Source: SZUA-430 sp044375275
GTDB taxonomy: Bacteria > Pseudomonadota > Alphaproteobacteria > Micropepsales > Micropepsaceae
DNA length: 6,051 nt
Assembly (NCBI GenBank): GCA_044375275.1
Contig: JBILMZ010000211.1
Location: 1-6,051 of the forward strand
Direction: 5' to 3'
In this document: in pieces, positions 1-5,377 of the stretch
How the letters are laid out: the number at the start of each line of letters is the position of its first letter
Position numbering within the stretch: position 1 is the first letter of the stretch
The notes under the pieces: model-generated
What the model was told of the DNA's origin: nothing
The model's input: the letters and a program-made list of their open reading frames with translations, nothing else
Databases searched by the model: none
Made by a program: the position numbers and the translations under genes

Positions 1-381
1 GACGAAGATTTTGGCCAAACGCTGGGCACCTGGGGCCTGGGTGAAGGCCCGTATCTGTACTTCCTGGTCATGGGCCCCACAAACGTGCGCGACCTGACGG
101 GTTTCGTGGTCGACCGTGGCCTTGACCCGCTGACCTACGTGAACTGGGGAGACGACGAGCTCGAATATGCCCCCATCGCGCGAACTGCACTGAATGTGAT
201 CGATTTACGTGCACGTAACATCGATACCCTCGACGAAATCGAGCGTTCCTCCGTTGACTATTACGCGTCAATCCGTAGCCTTTACCGCCAATCGCGGGCT
301 GATGCTATTCGGAACGGTGCCCCGTCCACGGACCTGCCTGATTTTGACTCTGGTGAAAGCGAACCCGCAGCCACCAAATAG
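1..381 (+). CDS. mlaA: MlaA (VacJ) family outer-membrane lipoprotein, C-terminal part
   Basis: Partial gene; its 5' end, including any signal peptide and lipobox, lies outside the window. The 126 visible residues begin in frame at base 1 and end at TAG (379-381). They open with DFGQTLGTWGLGEGPYL, which matches the MlaA/VacJ signature of an acidic residue, FGQTLG, a W-G pair and G-x-GPY, then MGPTNVRD, matching the family's LGPSxxRD. The tail has a YYASIRSLYRQSRADAIRNG stretch, the usual helix near the end of the family domain, then an acidic, low-complexity end. In the known pathway MlaA is a ring-shaped lipoprotein in the inner leaflet of the outer membrane, associated with porins, that removes phospholipids from the outer leaflet and passes them to MlaC. 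The next gene is mlaC on the same strand, 77-80 bp downstream, which supports the call and suggests cotranscription. Confidence 0.93.
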   Translation, partial: DEDFGQTLGTWGLGEGPYLYFLVMGPTNVRDLTGFVVDRGLDPLTYVNWGDDELEYAPIARTALNVIDLRARNIDTLDEIERSSVDYYASIRSLYRQSRADAIRNGAPSTDLPDFDSGESEPAATK

Positions 382-446
382 CCAAAATCCTGCCTCTGAA
401 TAGCAAGCAGTTCGTGCTGGCATTCATGGAGCCGCGCATGGCGCGC

Positions 447-456
447 GGGGGTGAGG
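447..456 (+). promoter_or_regulatory. Ribosome binding site deciding the mlaC start
   Basis: A purine-rich GGGGGTGAGG stretch resembles the GGAGGTGA Shine-Dalgarno sequence with one mismatch. It sits just before tandem ATG codons at 459 and 462, with about 5 bases between GAGG and the second. This favours 459 or 462 over the GTG at 414, which has no comparable signal. A GC-only 6 bp stem (432-437 with 443-448, loop of 5) overlaps the start of this site and could partly mask it. Confidence 0.6.
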
Positions 457-458
457 AT

Positions 459-1094
459 ATGATGACTGCTTCTATGTTTGGAATGGCGCGCAGGGGCTTT
501 CTGGTCGCCATTGCCGCGGTAGTGTCGGCGACACTGTCGGTCCCGGCATCGGCCAACCCCGACGCCCAGGGCTTCACACAGCGGCTGATCGATCAAGGCA
601 TCCAGATCCTGAACAACAAGTCGGACCCTCAGCGCAAGCCGAAGTTCCGCGAGTTCATCACCCAGTACGCAGACGTCCGAAAGACGGCACGCTTCACTCT
701 GGGCAACTACGCGCGCACGGCGGCACCGGCCGACGTGGACGTGTTCGTCGAGGCGTTCAAGAACTACGCCATCGCGATCTATGAAACCCAGTTGGACAAG
801 TACAAGGGCGAGTCGCTCAAGGTTGTCGGCTCGATCGAGAACAAGCCCGGCGACTACATCGTCAAGACCGTCGTCCAGGGCGGCAACGCCGCTGACGCCA
901 TGCGCATCGATTTCCGCATGTCGGGCGGCAATGGCGCCTACAAGTTCTATGACATCTCTGTTGAAGGCGCCTGGTTGGGCATCTCGCAGCAGGAACAGTT
1001 CAAGTCGTTCCTGGAACAGAACCGCGGCAGCGTCCCGGCCCTGACCGTTGACCTCAACGCCCGCACGCAACGTATCCTGGCTGGCGGCAAGTAA
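459..1094 (+). CDS. mlaC: MlaC family periplasmic phospholipid-binding protein
   Basis: Encodes about 211 residues, the usual size for MlaC/Ttg2D (E. coli MlaC is 211). MlaC carries phospholipid across the periplasm between MlaA in the outer membrane and the MlaFEDB ABC complex in the inner membrane. From 459 the N-terminus holds a signal peptide: ARRGFLVA at residues 10-17, a hydrophobic run to about 28, and an ASA cleavage site at 30-32 before NPDAQ. The RRxFL pattern is twin-arginine-like. The mature part shows family features: NYARTAAPADVDVFVEAFKNY (a helix typically written as x-TP-x-Q-x-x-x-F), then beta-strand repeats, then YDISVEGAWLGISQQEQFKSFL and a VPALTVDL end, all of which align by eye with E. 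coli MlaC. The neighbour upstream is mlaA; no mlaFEDB genes are adjacent. The open frame extends back to a GTG at 414, but the ribosome binding site supports 459 or 462. HpnM, a hopanoid-associated relative, is a less likely alternative given mlaA next door. Confidence 0.92.
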   Translation: MMTASMFGMARRGFLVAIAAVVSATLSVPASANPDAQGFTQRLIDQGIQILNNKSDPQRKPKFREFITQYADVRKTARFTLGNYARTAAPADVDVFVEAFKNYAIAIYETQLDKYKGESLKVVGSIENKPGDYIVKTVVQGGNAADAMRIDFRMSGGNGAYKFYDISVEGAWLGISQQEQFKSFLEQNRGSVPALTVDLNARTQRILAGGK

Positions 1095-1117
1095 GGCTTC
1101 ATTCCTGATTGCAATGG

Positions 1118-1156
1118 CGGCGCCGCAGGCATTGTCCTCGCGGCGCCGTTTCGTTT
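1118..1156 (+). terminator. Intrinsic terminator after mlaC
   Basis: A perfect 9 bp GC-only stem, CGGCGCCGC (1118-1126) with GCGGCGCCG (1140-1148), encloses a 13-base loop and can be extended by two G-T wobble pairs. It is followed on the plus strand by TTTCGTTT (1149-1156). It begins 24 bp after the mlaC stop and ends 8 bp before the ettA stop codon on the other strand. The minus-strand side has no T run after the stem, so it should act mainly on mlaC transcription, though the hairpin could also stabilise the ettA transcript's 3' end. Confidence 0.72.
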
Positions 1157-1163
1157 CCGGGAC

Positions 1164-2819
1164 CTAGCGTACGAGCTTCTTGTACTTGATGCGGTGAGGC
1201 ACCATCGCGTCGTCGCCCAACCGGCGCTTCCGGTCAGCCTCATAGTCCTGATAGTTGCCCTCGAACCATTCCACATGGCTGTCGCCCTCGAAGGCAAGCA
1301 TGTGGGTCGCGATACGGTCGAGGAACCAGCGGTCATGGCTGATCACCATCACGCAGCCTGCAAACTCCGTGAGCGCATCTTCAAGCGCACGCAGGGTTTC
1401 GACGTCCAGGTCGTTCGTCGGTTCGTCAAGCAGCAGCAGGTTGCAGTGCGATTTCAGCATCTTCGCAAGATGCACGCGATTGCGCTCACCGCCTGACAGC
1501 TGGCCGACTTTCTTCTGCTGGTCCAGGCCGCGGAAATTGAAGGCCGAGACATAGGCCCGGCTCTGCATCTGCCGCTTGCCGAGTTCAAGAATGTCGAGCC
1601 CGCCCGAGATCTCTTCCCAGACGGTCTTTTTGGAATCAAGCGCATCGCGTGACTGGTCGACATAACCCATCACGACCGTGTCACCGATCTTGAGCGCCCC
1701 GCTGTCGGGCTTCTCCTGGCCCGTCAGCATGCGGAACAGGGTCGTCTTGCCGGCGCCGTTCGGTCCGATGACGCCCACGATGCCACCCGGCGGCAGCTTG
1801 AAGTTCAGGTTGTCGATGAGGAGCCGGTCGCCATACGACTTGTTGAGCCCGTCGGCTTCCACCACGAGCGACCCGAGGCGCGGGCCGGGCGGAATGATGA
1901 TCTGCGCCTCGCCGCTCTTGACCGTATTGGCCTGCGCCAGCAATTCCTCGTACGCCTTCACGCGGGCCTTTGACTTGGCCTGTCGGGCCTTCGGGCTTGA
2001 TGCGATCCACTCACGCTCGCGCACAAGTGTCTTGAGCTTGGCCTCCTCGCCCTTGGCCTCGACGGCCATGCGCTTTTCCTTCTGTTCCAGCCAGGTGGAG
2101 TAGTTGCCCTCATAGGGAATCCCCTGCCCGCGATCGAGTTCGAGAATCCAGCCCGTCACATTGTCGAGGAAGTAACGGTCATGGGTAACGAGAACGACGC
2201 AACCCTTGTATTCTTTCAGGTGATGCTCGAGCCAGGCAACGGACTCGGCGTCGAGATGGTTCGTCGGTTCGTCGAGCAGCAGCAGGTCCGGCGCCTCGAG
2301 AAGCAGCCGGCAGAGGGCCACACGACGCTTCTCGCCGCCTGAAAGCTTCGAGACGTCGGCATCGCCCGGCGGACAGCGCAAGGCATCCAGCGCCTGCTCG
2401 ATCTGGCTGTCGAGGTCCCACAGCCCCAATGCATCGATCTGGTCCTGGAGCTTGGCCATCTCCTCGGCCGTCTCGTCGGTATAGTTCGCGGCGATCTCGT
2501 TGTACCGGTCGACAAGACCCTTCTTGTGCTGCACCGCAATCATGACGTTGCCCAGGACGTCCTTCGTCGGGTCGAGTTCAGGCTCCTGCGGGAGGTAGCC
2601 GACCCGGGCCCCATCGGAAGCCCAGGCCTCGCCCGTAAACTCCTTTTCGAGCCCCGCCATGATCTTCAGCAATGTCGATTTTCCGGAGCCGTTAAGGCCG
2701 ATCACGCCGATCTTGGCCCCCGGCAGGAACGACAGCCAGATGTCCTTGAGGACCTGCTTTCCACCCTGGTAGGTCTTGCCCAGCTTCTTCATTACGTAGA
2801 CATACTGGTAGGAGGCCAT
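1164..2819 (-). CDS. ettA: EttA, energy-dependent translational throttle protein (ABC-F ATPase)
   Basis: Encodes 551 residues, close to E. coli EttA (555) and alignable almost end to end. It is a soluble ABC-F protein with two ATPase domains and no membrane segment. Known EttA binds the ribosomal E site beside the P-site tRNA and controls entry into elongation according to ATP/ADP levels. Domain 1 has Walker A GLNGSGKST (41-49), signature LSGGE (159-163), Walker B ending LLDEP with catalytic E184, and switch H213. The arm insertion spans roughly 92-140. The linker at about 240-300, rich in charged helix, is the P-site tRNA interaction motif. Domain 2 has Walker A GPNGAGKTT (352-360), LSGGER (441-446), catalytic E466 and H495. 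The C-terminus PHRIKYKKL matches the E. coli end PKRIKYKRI. All catalytic residues are intact. The ATG at 2819-2817 is preceded by AAGGAG. It is convergent with mlaC and divergent from the fnr-like gene. Confidence 0.97.
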   Translation of the reverse strand: MASYQYVYVMKKLGKTYQGGKQVLKDIWLSFLPGAKIGVIGLNGSGKSTLLKIMAGLEKEFTGEAWASDGARVGYLPQEPELDPTKDVLGNVMIAVQHKKGLVDRYNEIAANYTDETAEEMAKLQDQIDALGLWDLDSQIEQALDALRCPPGDADVSKLSGGEKRRVALCRLLLEAPDLLLLDEPTNHLDAESVAWLEHHLKEYKGCVVLVTHDRYFLDNVTGWILELDRGQGIPYEGNYSTWLEQKEKRMAVEAKGEEAKLKTLVREREWIASSPKARQAKSKARVKAYEELLAQANTVKSGEAQIIIPPGPRLGSLVVEADGLNKSYGDRLLIDNLNFKLPPGGIVGVIGPNGAGKTTLFRMLTGQEKPDSGALKIGDTVVMGYVDQSRDALDSKKTVWEEISGGLDILELGKRQMQSRAYVSAFNFRGLDQQKKVGQLSGGERNRVHLAKMLKSHCNLLLLDEPTNDLDVETLRALEDALTEFAGCVMVISHDRWFLDRIATHMLAFEGDSHVEWFEGNYQDYEADRKRRLGDDAMVPHRIKYKKLVR

Positions 2820-2829
2820 GAAACCGCCG

Positions 2830-2835
2830 CTCCTT
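2830..2835 (-). promoter_or_regulatory. ettA ribosome binding site within a palindrome
   Basis: On the minus strand AAGGAG lies 10 bases upstream of the ettA ATG. It overlaps the perfect 10 bp palindrome TCCTTAAGGA (2831-2840). This self-complementary sequence contains both the Shine-Dalgarno core and its complement, though with no spacer it cannot form an intramolecular hairpin loop efficiently. Confidence 0.65.
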
Positions 2836-2873
2836 AAGGAAAAATGTCGAGAAAATTCAGTCTGTGCGCGGGC

Positions 2874-2902
2874 CTTCTAGCCGAGGATTTCCCCCCCGGC
2901 AA
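2874..2902 (-). promoter_or_regulatory. Possible sigma-70 promoter for ettA
   Basis: On the minus strand TTGCCG (2902-2897) and TAGAAG (2879-2874) are separated by 17 bases and lie about 55 bases upstream of the ettA ATG. Each hexamer matches the consensus at four of six positions. The spacer includes a run of G (seven C on the plus strand at 2891-2897). It is a weak match in GC-rich DNA and may be chance. Confidence 0.3.
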
Positions 2903-2960
2903 GGCGCGACATGGGCCCAAAGCCCTTGAAGCGAAACCCGAATAGATGCACTTAGGTGTC

Positions 2961-2966
2961 AGGAGA
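2961..2966 (+). promoter_or_regulatory. Ribosome binding site pointing to a TTG start for the fnr-like gene
   Basis: AGGAGA lies 6 bases before an in-frame TTG at 2973. The upstream ATG at 2946 has no purine-rich site in front of it. This is the best Shine-Dalgarno match in the gap and sets the preferred start of the downstream gene. Confidence 0.65.
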
Positions 2967-2972
2967 GTTCTG

Positions 2973-3764
2973 TTGAATTTCATTCGCGCAGGGGTCCGTC
3001 AAGTGCCTGGTCCAGCCTCGAACACAACGCAGACTTTGCCGCGCAGCCTGCCTGCGTCGCACCCGCTGCTTGAGACCCTGGCCTGCATGACCTGCCCGGC
3101 CCGCAAGAGCGACATCTGCGGGAACATGTCCGACGACGAAGTTCGCGCGATCTCGACCAACTCAAGTCGCATCAAGCTGAAGGCCGGAGAGACCTTGGTG
3201 TGGGATGGCGACGAAGCCCGTCACGCCTTTGTGGTGACCAGTGGAACCCTGCGCTCATCCAAGGCAAACGACGATGGCCGCAGGCAGGTGCTGAACTTCA
3301 TGTTTGTCGGGCAGTTCATCGGCATTCCGTCCGACCACATGCACCACTTCAGCGTGGAAGCCCTGACGGACTCCGAAGTCTGCCGCTTCGAACGCAAGAA
3401 GCTCGAGGAAATCCTTATCCGCTATCCGGCAGTCGACAAGGGATACCGCAAGGGAACCGCGCGCCAGCTTGAATCTGCCCACGAACACGCATTTGCCCTG
3501 GGCCGCCGCACGGCCATGGAGCGGGTCGCCGCGTTTCTTTACGAACTGTCCTATTCCGGCTGCCCGAAGACATCTCCAAAGACCCTCAAGTTGCCGATGA
3601 CACGCAACGACATCGCTGATTTTCTGGGCCTGACGCTGGAAACAGTCAGCCGCGCTTTCAGCCGGCTGAAATCCGTGGGCGCCATCGCCCTGCCCTCGGC
3701 CCAGGAAGTCGAAATCAAGGACGAAGAGCGCCTGAAGGCTCTTGCGGGCCTCATGAGCTTGTGA
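2973..3764 (+). CDS. FNR/CRP-family transcription regulator, probable 4Fe-4S oxygen sensor (FnrL-like)
   Basis: Encodes 263 residues from the TTG at 2973 (272 from the ATG at 2946). The order is an unstructured N-terminus, a Cys cluster, a cyclic-nucleotide-type beta-roll, a long dimer helix and a Crp-type helix-turn-helix. Counting from the TTG, cysteines 38, 41 and 49 form CX2CX7C, and C137 lies in SEVCRFE, matching the C122 context of E. coli FNR (MVCEIPFE). Those four positions are the known 4Fe-4S ligands of FNR, so oxygen sensing is likely. The DNA-binding part reads MTRNDIADFLGLTLETVSRAFSRL. Its recognition helix has E223, S226 and R227, the E-xx-SR pattern that in FNR reads TTGAT-N4-ATCAA sites. 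FNR proteins switch respiratory and microaerobic genes in the cytoplasm. It is divergent from ettA and may be cotranscribed with the PH-domain gene 46 bp downstream. I see no convincing FNR box in its own upstream region. FixK-type proteins are the main alternative, but they usually lack the N-terminal Cys cluster. Confidence 0.9.
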   Translation: MNFIRAGVRQVPGPASNTTQTLPRSLPASHPLLETLACMTCPARKSDICGNMSDDEVRAISTNSSRIKLKAGETLVWDGDEARHAFVVTSGTLRSSKANDDGRRQVLNFMFVGQFIGIPSDHMHHFSVEALTDSEVCRFERKKLEEILIRYPAVDKGYRKGTARQLESAHEHAFALGRRTAMERVAAFLYELSYSGCPKTSPKTLKLPMTRNDIADFLGLTLETVSRAFSRLKSVGAIALPSAQEVEIKDEERLKALAGLMSL

Positions 3765-3810
3765 CCACATTGGCACAATCAGGACGGGTTGGACCCTCGG
3801 AAAACCACGC

Positions 3811-4284
3811 ATGAGTTACGTTCAGCGCACGCTCGGAAACAAGGAAACCGTTCTCTTCTCGACGGGCTATCACTGGCTGTACTGGCTGGGCGTCTCCCTT
3901 CTGGCCGGCCCCTTCTGCGCCGTGGCGCTGGTCTCCATCCCATACGAAGGCTGGGACTACCTCATTCTTTCGATGCTGCTGGTGCCGTTCTTTTTCGGCT
4001 TCGTCCGCTTCATTCGGGGCATCTCGCTGGAAGTTGCAGTGACGACGGATCGTTTCGTCAAGAAAACGGGCTTCGTGTCCATCACCACGGAAGAAGTCAG
4101 CCTGGACAAGATCGAGGAAGTGAACGTCGACGAGTCCATTCTGGGCCGCATATTCGGATATGGAACAGTGTCCGTGCACGGCACTGGTGCAGGCGACATC
4201 AGCGTTGACCTGGTCACCGACCCCGTCGGGCTGCGCCGCCAGATCCAGACGGCACGCGAGCACATCAGGCACAGAGGGGAGTAA
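3811..4284 (+). CDS. Small membrane protein with a bacterial PH domain (bPH2/DUF304, YdbS-like)
   Basis: Encodes 157 residues. After a short polar N-terminus (YVQRTLGNKETVLFSTGYHW) come two hydrophobic segments at about 22-43 and 48-68, which should form a helical hairpin in the inner membrane. Residues 70-145 fit the bacterial PH domain: ISLEVAVTTDRFVKKTGFVSITTEEVSLDKIEEVNVDESILGRIFGYGTVSV, with the family's T-x-x-R, G-hydrophobic, L-x-K-I-x-x-V and LGR-hydrophobic-GYG-x-V patterns, then GAG and a short helix with RRQI. The domain probably faces the cytoplasm. Function of this family is not established. The ATG at 3811 has only a weak purine patch (CGGAAA, 3798-3803). It follows the fnr-like gene by 46 bp on the same strand and ends 8 bp from the convergent tRNA 3' end. 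Confidence 0.85.
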   Translation: MSYVQRTLGNKETVLFSTGYHWLYWLGVSLLAGPFCAVALVSIPYEGWDYLILSMLLVPFFFGFVRFIRGISLEVAVTTDRFVKKTGFVSITTEEVSLDKIEEVNVDESILGRIFGYGTVSVHGTGAGDISVDLVTDPVGLRRQIQTAREHIRHRGE

Positions 4285-4292
4285 GGCGGCGC

Positions 4293-4369
4293 TGGTGGGC
4301 CCGGCAGGACTTGAACCTGCGACCAGACCGTTATGAGCGGCCCGCTCTAACCAACTGAGCTACAGGCCC
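4293..4369 (-). tRNA. tRNA with CAU anticodon, most likely tRNA-Ile2 (lysidine-modified)
   Basis: A complete 77-base cloverleaf reads on the minus strand. The acceptor GGGCCTG pairs fully with CGGGCCC, with one G-U pair. The D arm is GCTC/GAGC, the anticodon stem GGCCG/CGGTC, the anticodon loop CTCATAA (anticodon at 4335-4333) and the T arm GCAGG-TTCAAGT-CCTGC. The gene encodes A73 and the CCA end. CAU could mean Met or Ile2. Ile2 is preferred because pairs C4-G69 and C5-G68, known positive elements for the lysidine synthetase TilS, are present, and because the TGGTCGC...TTCAAGTCC half resembles E. coli Ile2. Alphaproteobacterial elongator Met tRNAs, as I recall them, begin GGCGG. The mature tRNA would read AUA once C34 is changed to lysidine. 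Confidence 0.9.
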
Positions 4370-4544
4370 CACCTTTTGCGGATGGCTCGTATACCAAACA
4401 CTGGCCCGGCAACGAAGCCCTCTATTTTGTGATGGGGCGTTCATCCACCAGCCATCTTTGTCGCAGTCTCTGCCTTTGTTTCGCCAGCAAAGGCACCAAT
4501 ATGAGGCACGGGCCGCGCAAGGCTCCAAACCCATGGGGTACAAG
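4370..4544. other. Intergenic gap between divergent tRNA and SIMPL gene
   Basis: This 175 bp gap is the longest stretch without a clear gene. An open frame of the SIMPL gene runs back through it to a TTG at 4458, but those residues (rich in Gln and Arg) do not look like a signal peptide and no ribosome binding site precedes the TTG. Apart from the candidate tRNA promoter I find no clear plus-strand promoter, hairpin or repeat. Confidence 0.5.
4388..4416 (-). promoter_or_regulatory. Possible promoter for the tRNA
   Basis: On the minus strand TATACG (4393-4388) ends 18 bases before the tRNA 5' base, a sensible place for a -10 element. The hexamer 17 bases upstream is TTCGTT (4416-4411), a poor -35 match. 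Position is the main support. Confidence 0.35.
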
Positions 4545-5282
4545 ATGAACATTCGCAATGCTGCAATCGGATCCGGTCTGGTGGTGGTCGCCGCCGCAGC
4601 CACAGCCATACTCGTAGGCCCCCGACAGGGCATTTCGGCGACAGCCGAAGAACTGCCCCGGATTGTGAGCGTTTCCGGAAACGGGGAGATGAAGGTCAAG
4701 CCCGACATGGCAACGGTTTCGACCGGCGTCACCTCGGAAGCCGCAACCGCCAAGGCCGCGCTCGCTAAGAACAACATCGCGATGAACGCCGTCATGAAGA
4801 CCCTGAAGGACGCGGGCATCGACGAGGACGACATCCAGACATCCGGCTTCAGCGTGTCACCGCTTTATGCGCAACCGCAGCCAGGACAGACCTCGGGCCC
4901 CCAGATCTCGTCGTACCAGGTCAGCAACCAGGTCACCGTCCGCATCCGCAACCTGTCAAAGCTCGGCACCACGCTGGACGCGCTCGTGCAGGCAGGCTCC
5001 AACCAGGTCAGCGGCATCACGTTCGACCTGAATGATCCGGCCGCAGCCACGAATGAGGCGCGCCGCAAGGCCATTGCCGACGCCCGCGCCAAGGCGGAGC
5101 TTTATGCGAGCGCCGCCGGTGCTTCCGTCGGAAACGTCATCCAGATCTCGGAAGTCTCGGTGACACCCATCATGCCTGTACGCTACCGCATGGCAGAAAT
5201 GGCAAGCGACTCGTCGGTTCCCATCGCAGCGGGACAGAACACGCTGACCGCGACGGTTACGGTCACCTTTGAAATGAAGTGA
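4545..5282 (+). CDS. SIMPL domain (DUF541, YggE-like) exported protein
   Basis: Encodes 245 residues from the ATG at 4545, a usual size for the family. Residues 7-25 (AIGSGLVVVAAAATAILVG) form a signal peptide or membrane anchor, with a possible ATA cleavage site at 32-34. The SIMPL domain fills the rest. It starts RIVSVSGNGEMKVKPDMATVSTGV (about 39-62), the hallmark SGxGxxxxxPDxA pattern. It continues through a helix with KTLKDAGIDEDDIQTSGFSVSPLY, strands ISSYQVSNQVTVRIRNLSKLGTTLDAL, GITFDLNDPAAATNEARRKAIADARAKAELYASAAGASVGNVIQISE, and a final TLTATVTVTFEMK strand. The family includes E. coli YggE, linked to oxidative stress, and Brucella BP26, a periplasmic antigen that forms a channel-like oligomer. 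The biochemical role is unsettled. The start at 4545 is chosen because GGGGT (4535-4539) sits 5 bases upstream and the signal peptide then begins at once; ATG 4533 is the alternative. Confidence 0.9.
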   Translation: MNIRNAAIGSGLVVVAAAATAILVGPRQGISATAEELPRIVSVSGNGEMKVKPDMATVSTGVTSEAATAKAALAKNNIAMNAVMKTLKDAGIDEDDIQTSGFSVSPLYAQPQPGQTSGPQISSYQVSNQVTVRIRNLSKLGTTLDALVQAGSNQVSGITFDLNDPAAATNEARRKAIADARAKAELYASAAGASVGNVIQISEVSVTPIMPVRYRMAEMASDSSVPIAAGQNTLTATVTVTFEMK

Positions 5283-5290
5283 ACCGGCAC

Positions 5291-5306
5291 CACGCCAGCC
5301 GGCGTG
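5291..5306 (+). terminator. Small hairpin after the SIMPL gene, weak terminator candidate
   Basis: CACGCC (5291-5296) pairs with GGCGTG (5301-5306) around a 4-base loop, 8 bp after the stop codon. The bases after it (CACTGCCGAATTTG) contain only a short T run, so it is a poor intrinsic terminator. A competing 5 bp stem (5284-5288 with 5298-5302) is also possible. Confidence 0.3.
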
Positions 5307-5323
5307 CACTGCCGAATTTGTGA

Positions 5324-5362
5324 AGGCACGGCGCAACGATTTCTTTTATGTTCGCCGTGCCT
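5324..5362. repeat. Perfect 10 bp inverted repeat upstream of the S9 peptidase gene
   Basis: AGGCACGGCG (5324-5333) and CGCCGTGCCT (5353-5362) are exact reverse complements separated by 19 AT-richer bases. It ends 15 bp before the preferred ATG of the peptidase gene. No T run follows on the plus strand. On the minus strand the bases beyond the stem are CACAAATTCGG, also not a classic tail. It could be an RNA hairpin in the leader or a spaced operator. Confidence 0.6.
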
Positions 5363-5377
5363 GATGCCACCGGTCAC

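Noticed and set aside
282..1070. Long minus-strand open frame (262 codons) opposite mlaC
   Set aside because: The plus strand carries a clear MlaC family protein with signal peptide; the antisense frame has no recognisable motif and is what GC-rich codon bias produces.
1678..2103. Plus-strand open frame (141 codons) inside ettA
   Set aside because: Antisense to the conserved second ATPase domain of EttA; Ser/Arg/Ala-rich composition typical of an antisense frame.
2926..2954. Possible plus-strand promoter (TTGAAG) or FNR half-site before the fnr-like gene
   Set aside because: No acceptable -10 hexamer at proper spacing and no paired ATCAA half, so neither promoter nor autoregulatory site can be supported.
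3255..3812. Minus-strand open frame (185 codons) across the fnr-like gene
   Set aside because: Shadow of the regulator, whose Cys cluster and helix-turn-helix are unmistakable.
4293..4369. tRNA gene as a phage or island attachment site
   Set aside because: No integrase, no repeated tRNA 3' end in the window, and the flanks are housekeeping genes with matching composition.
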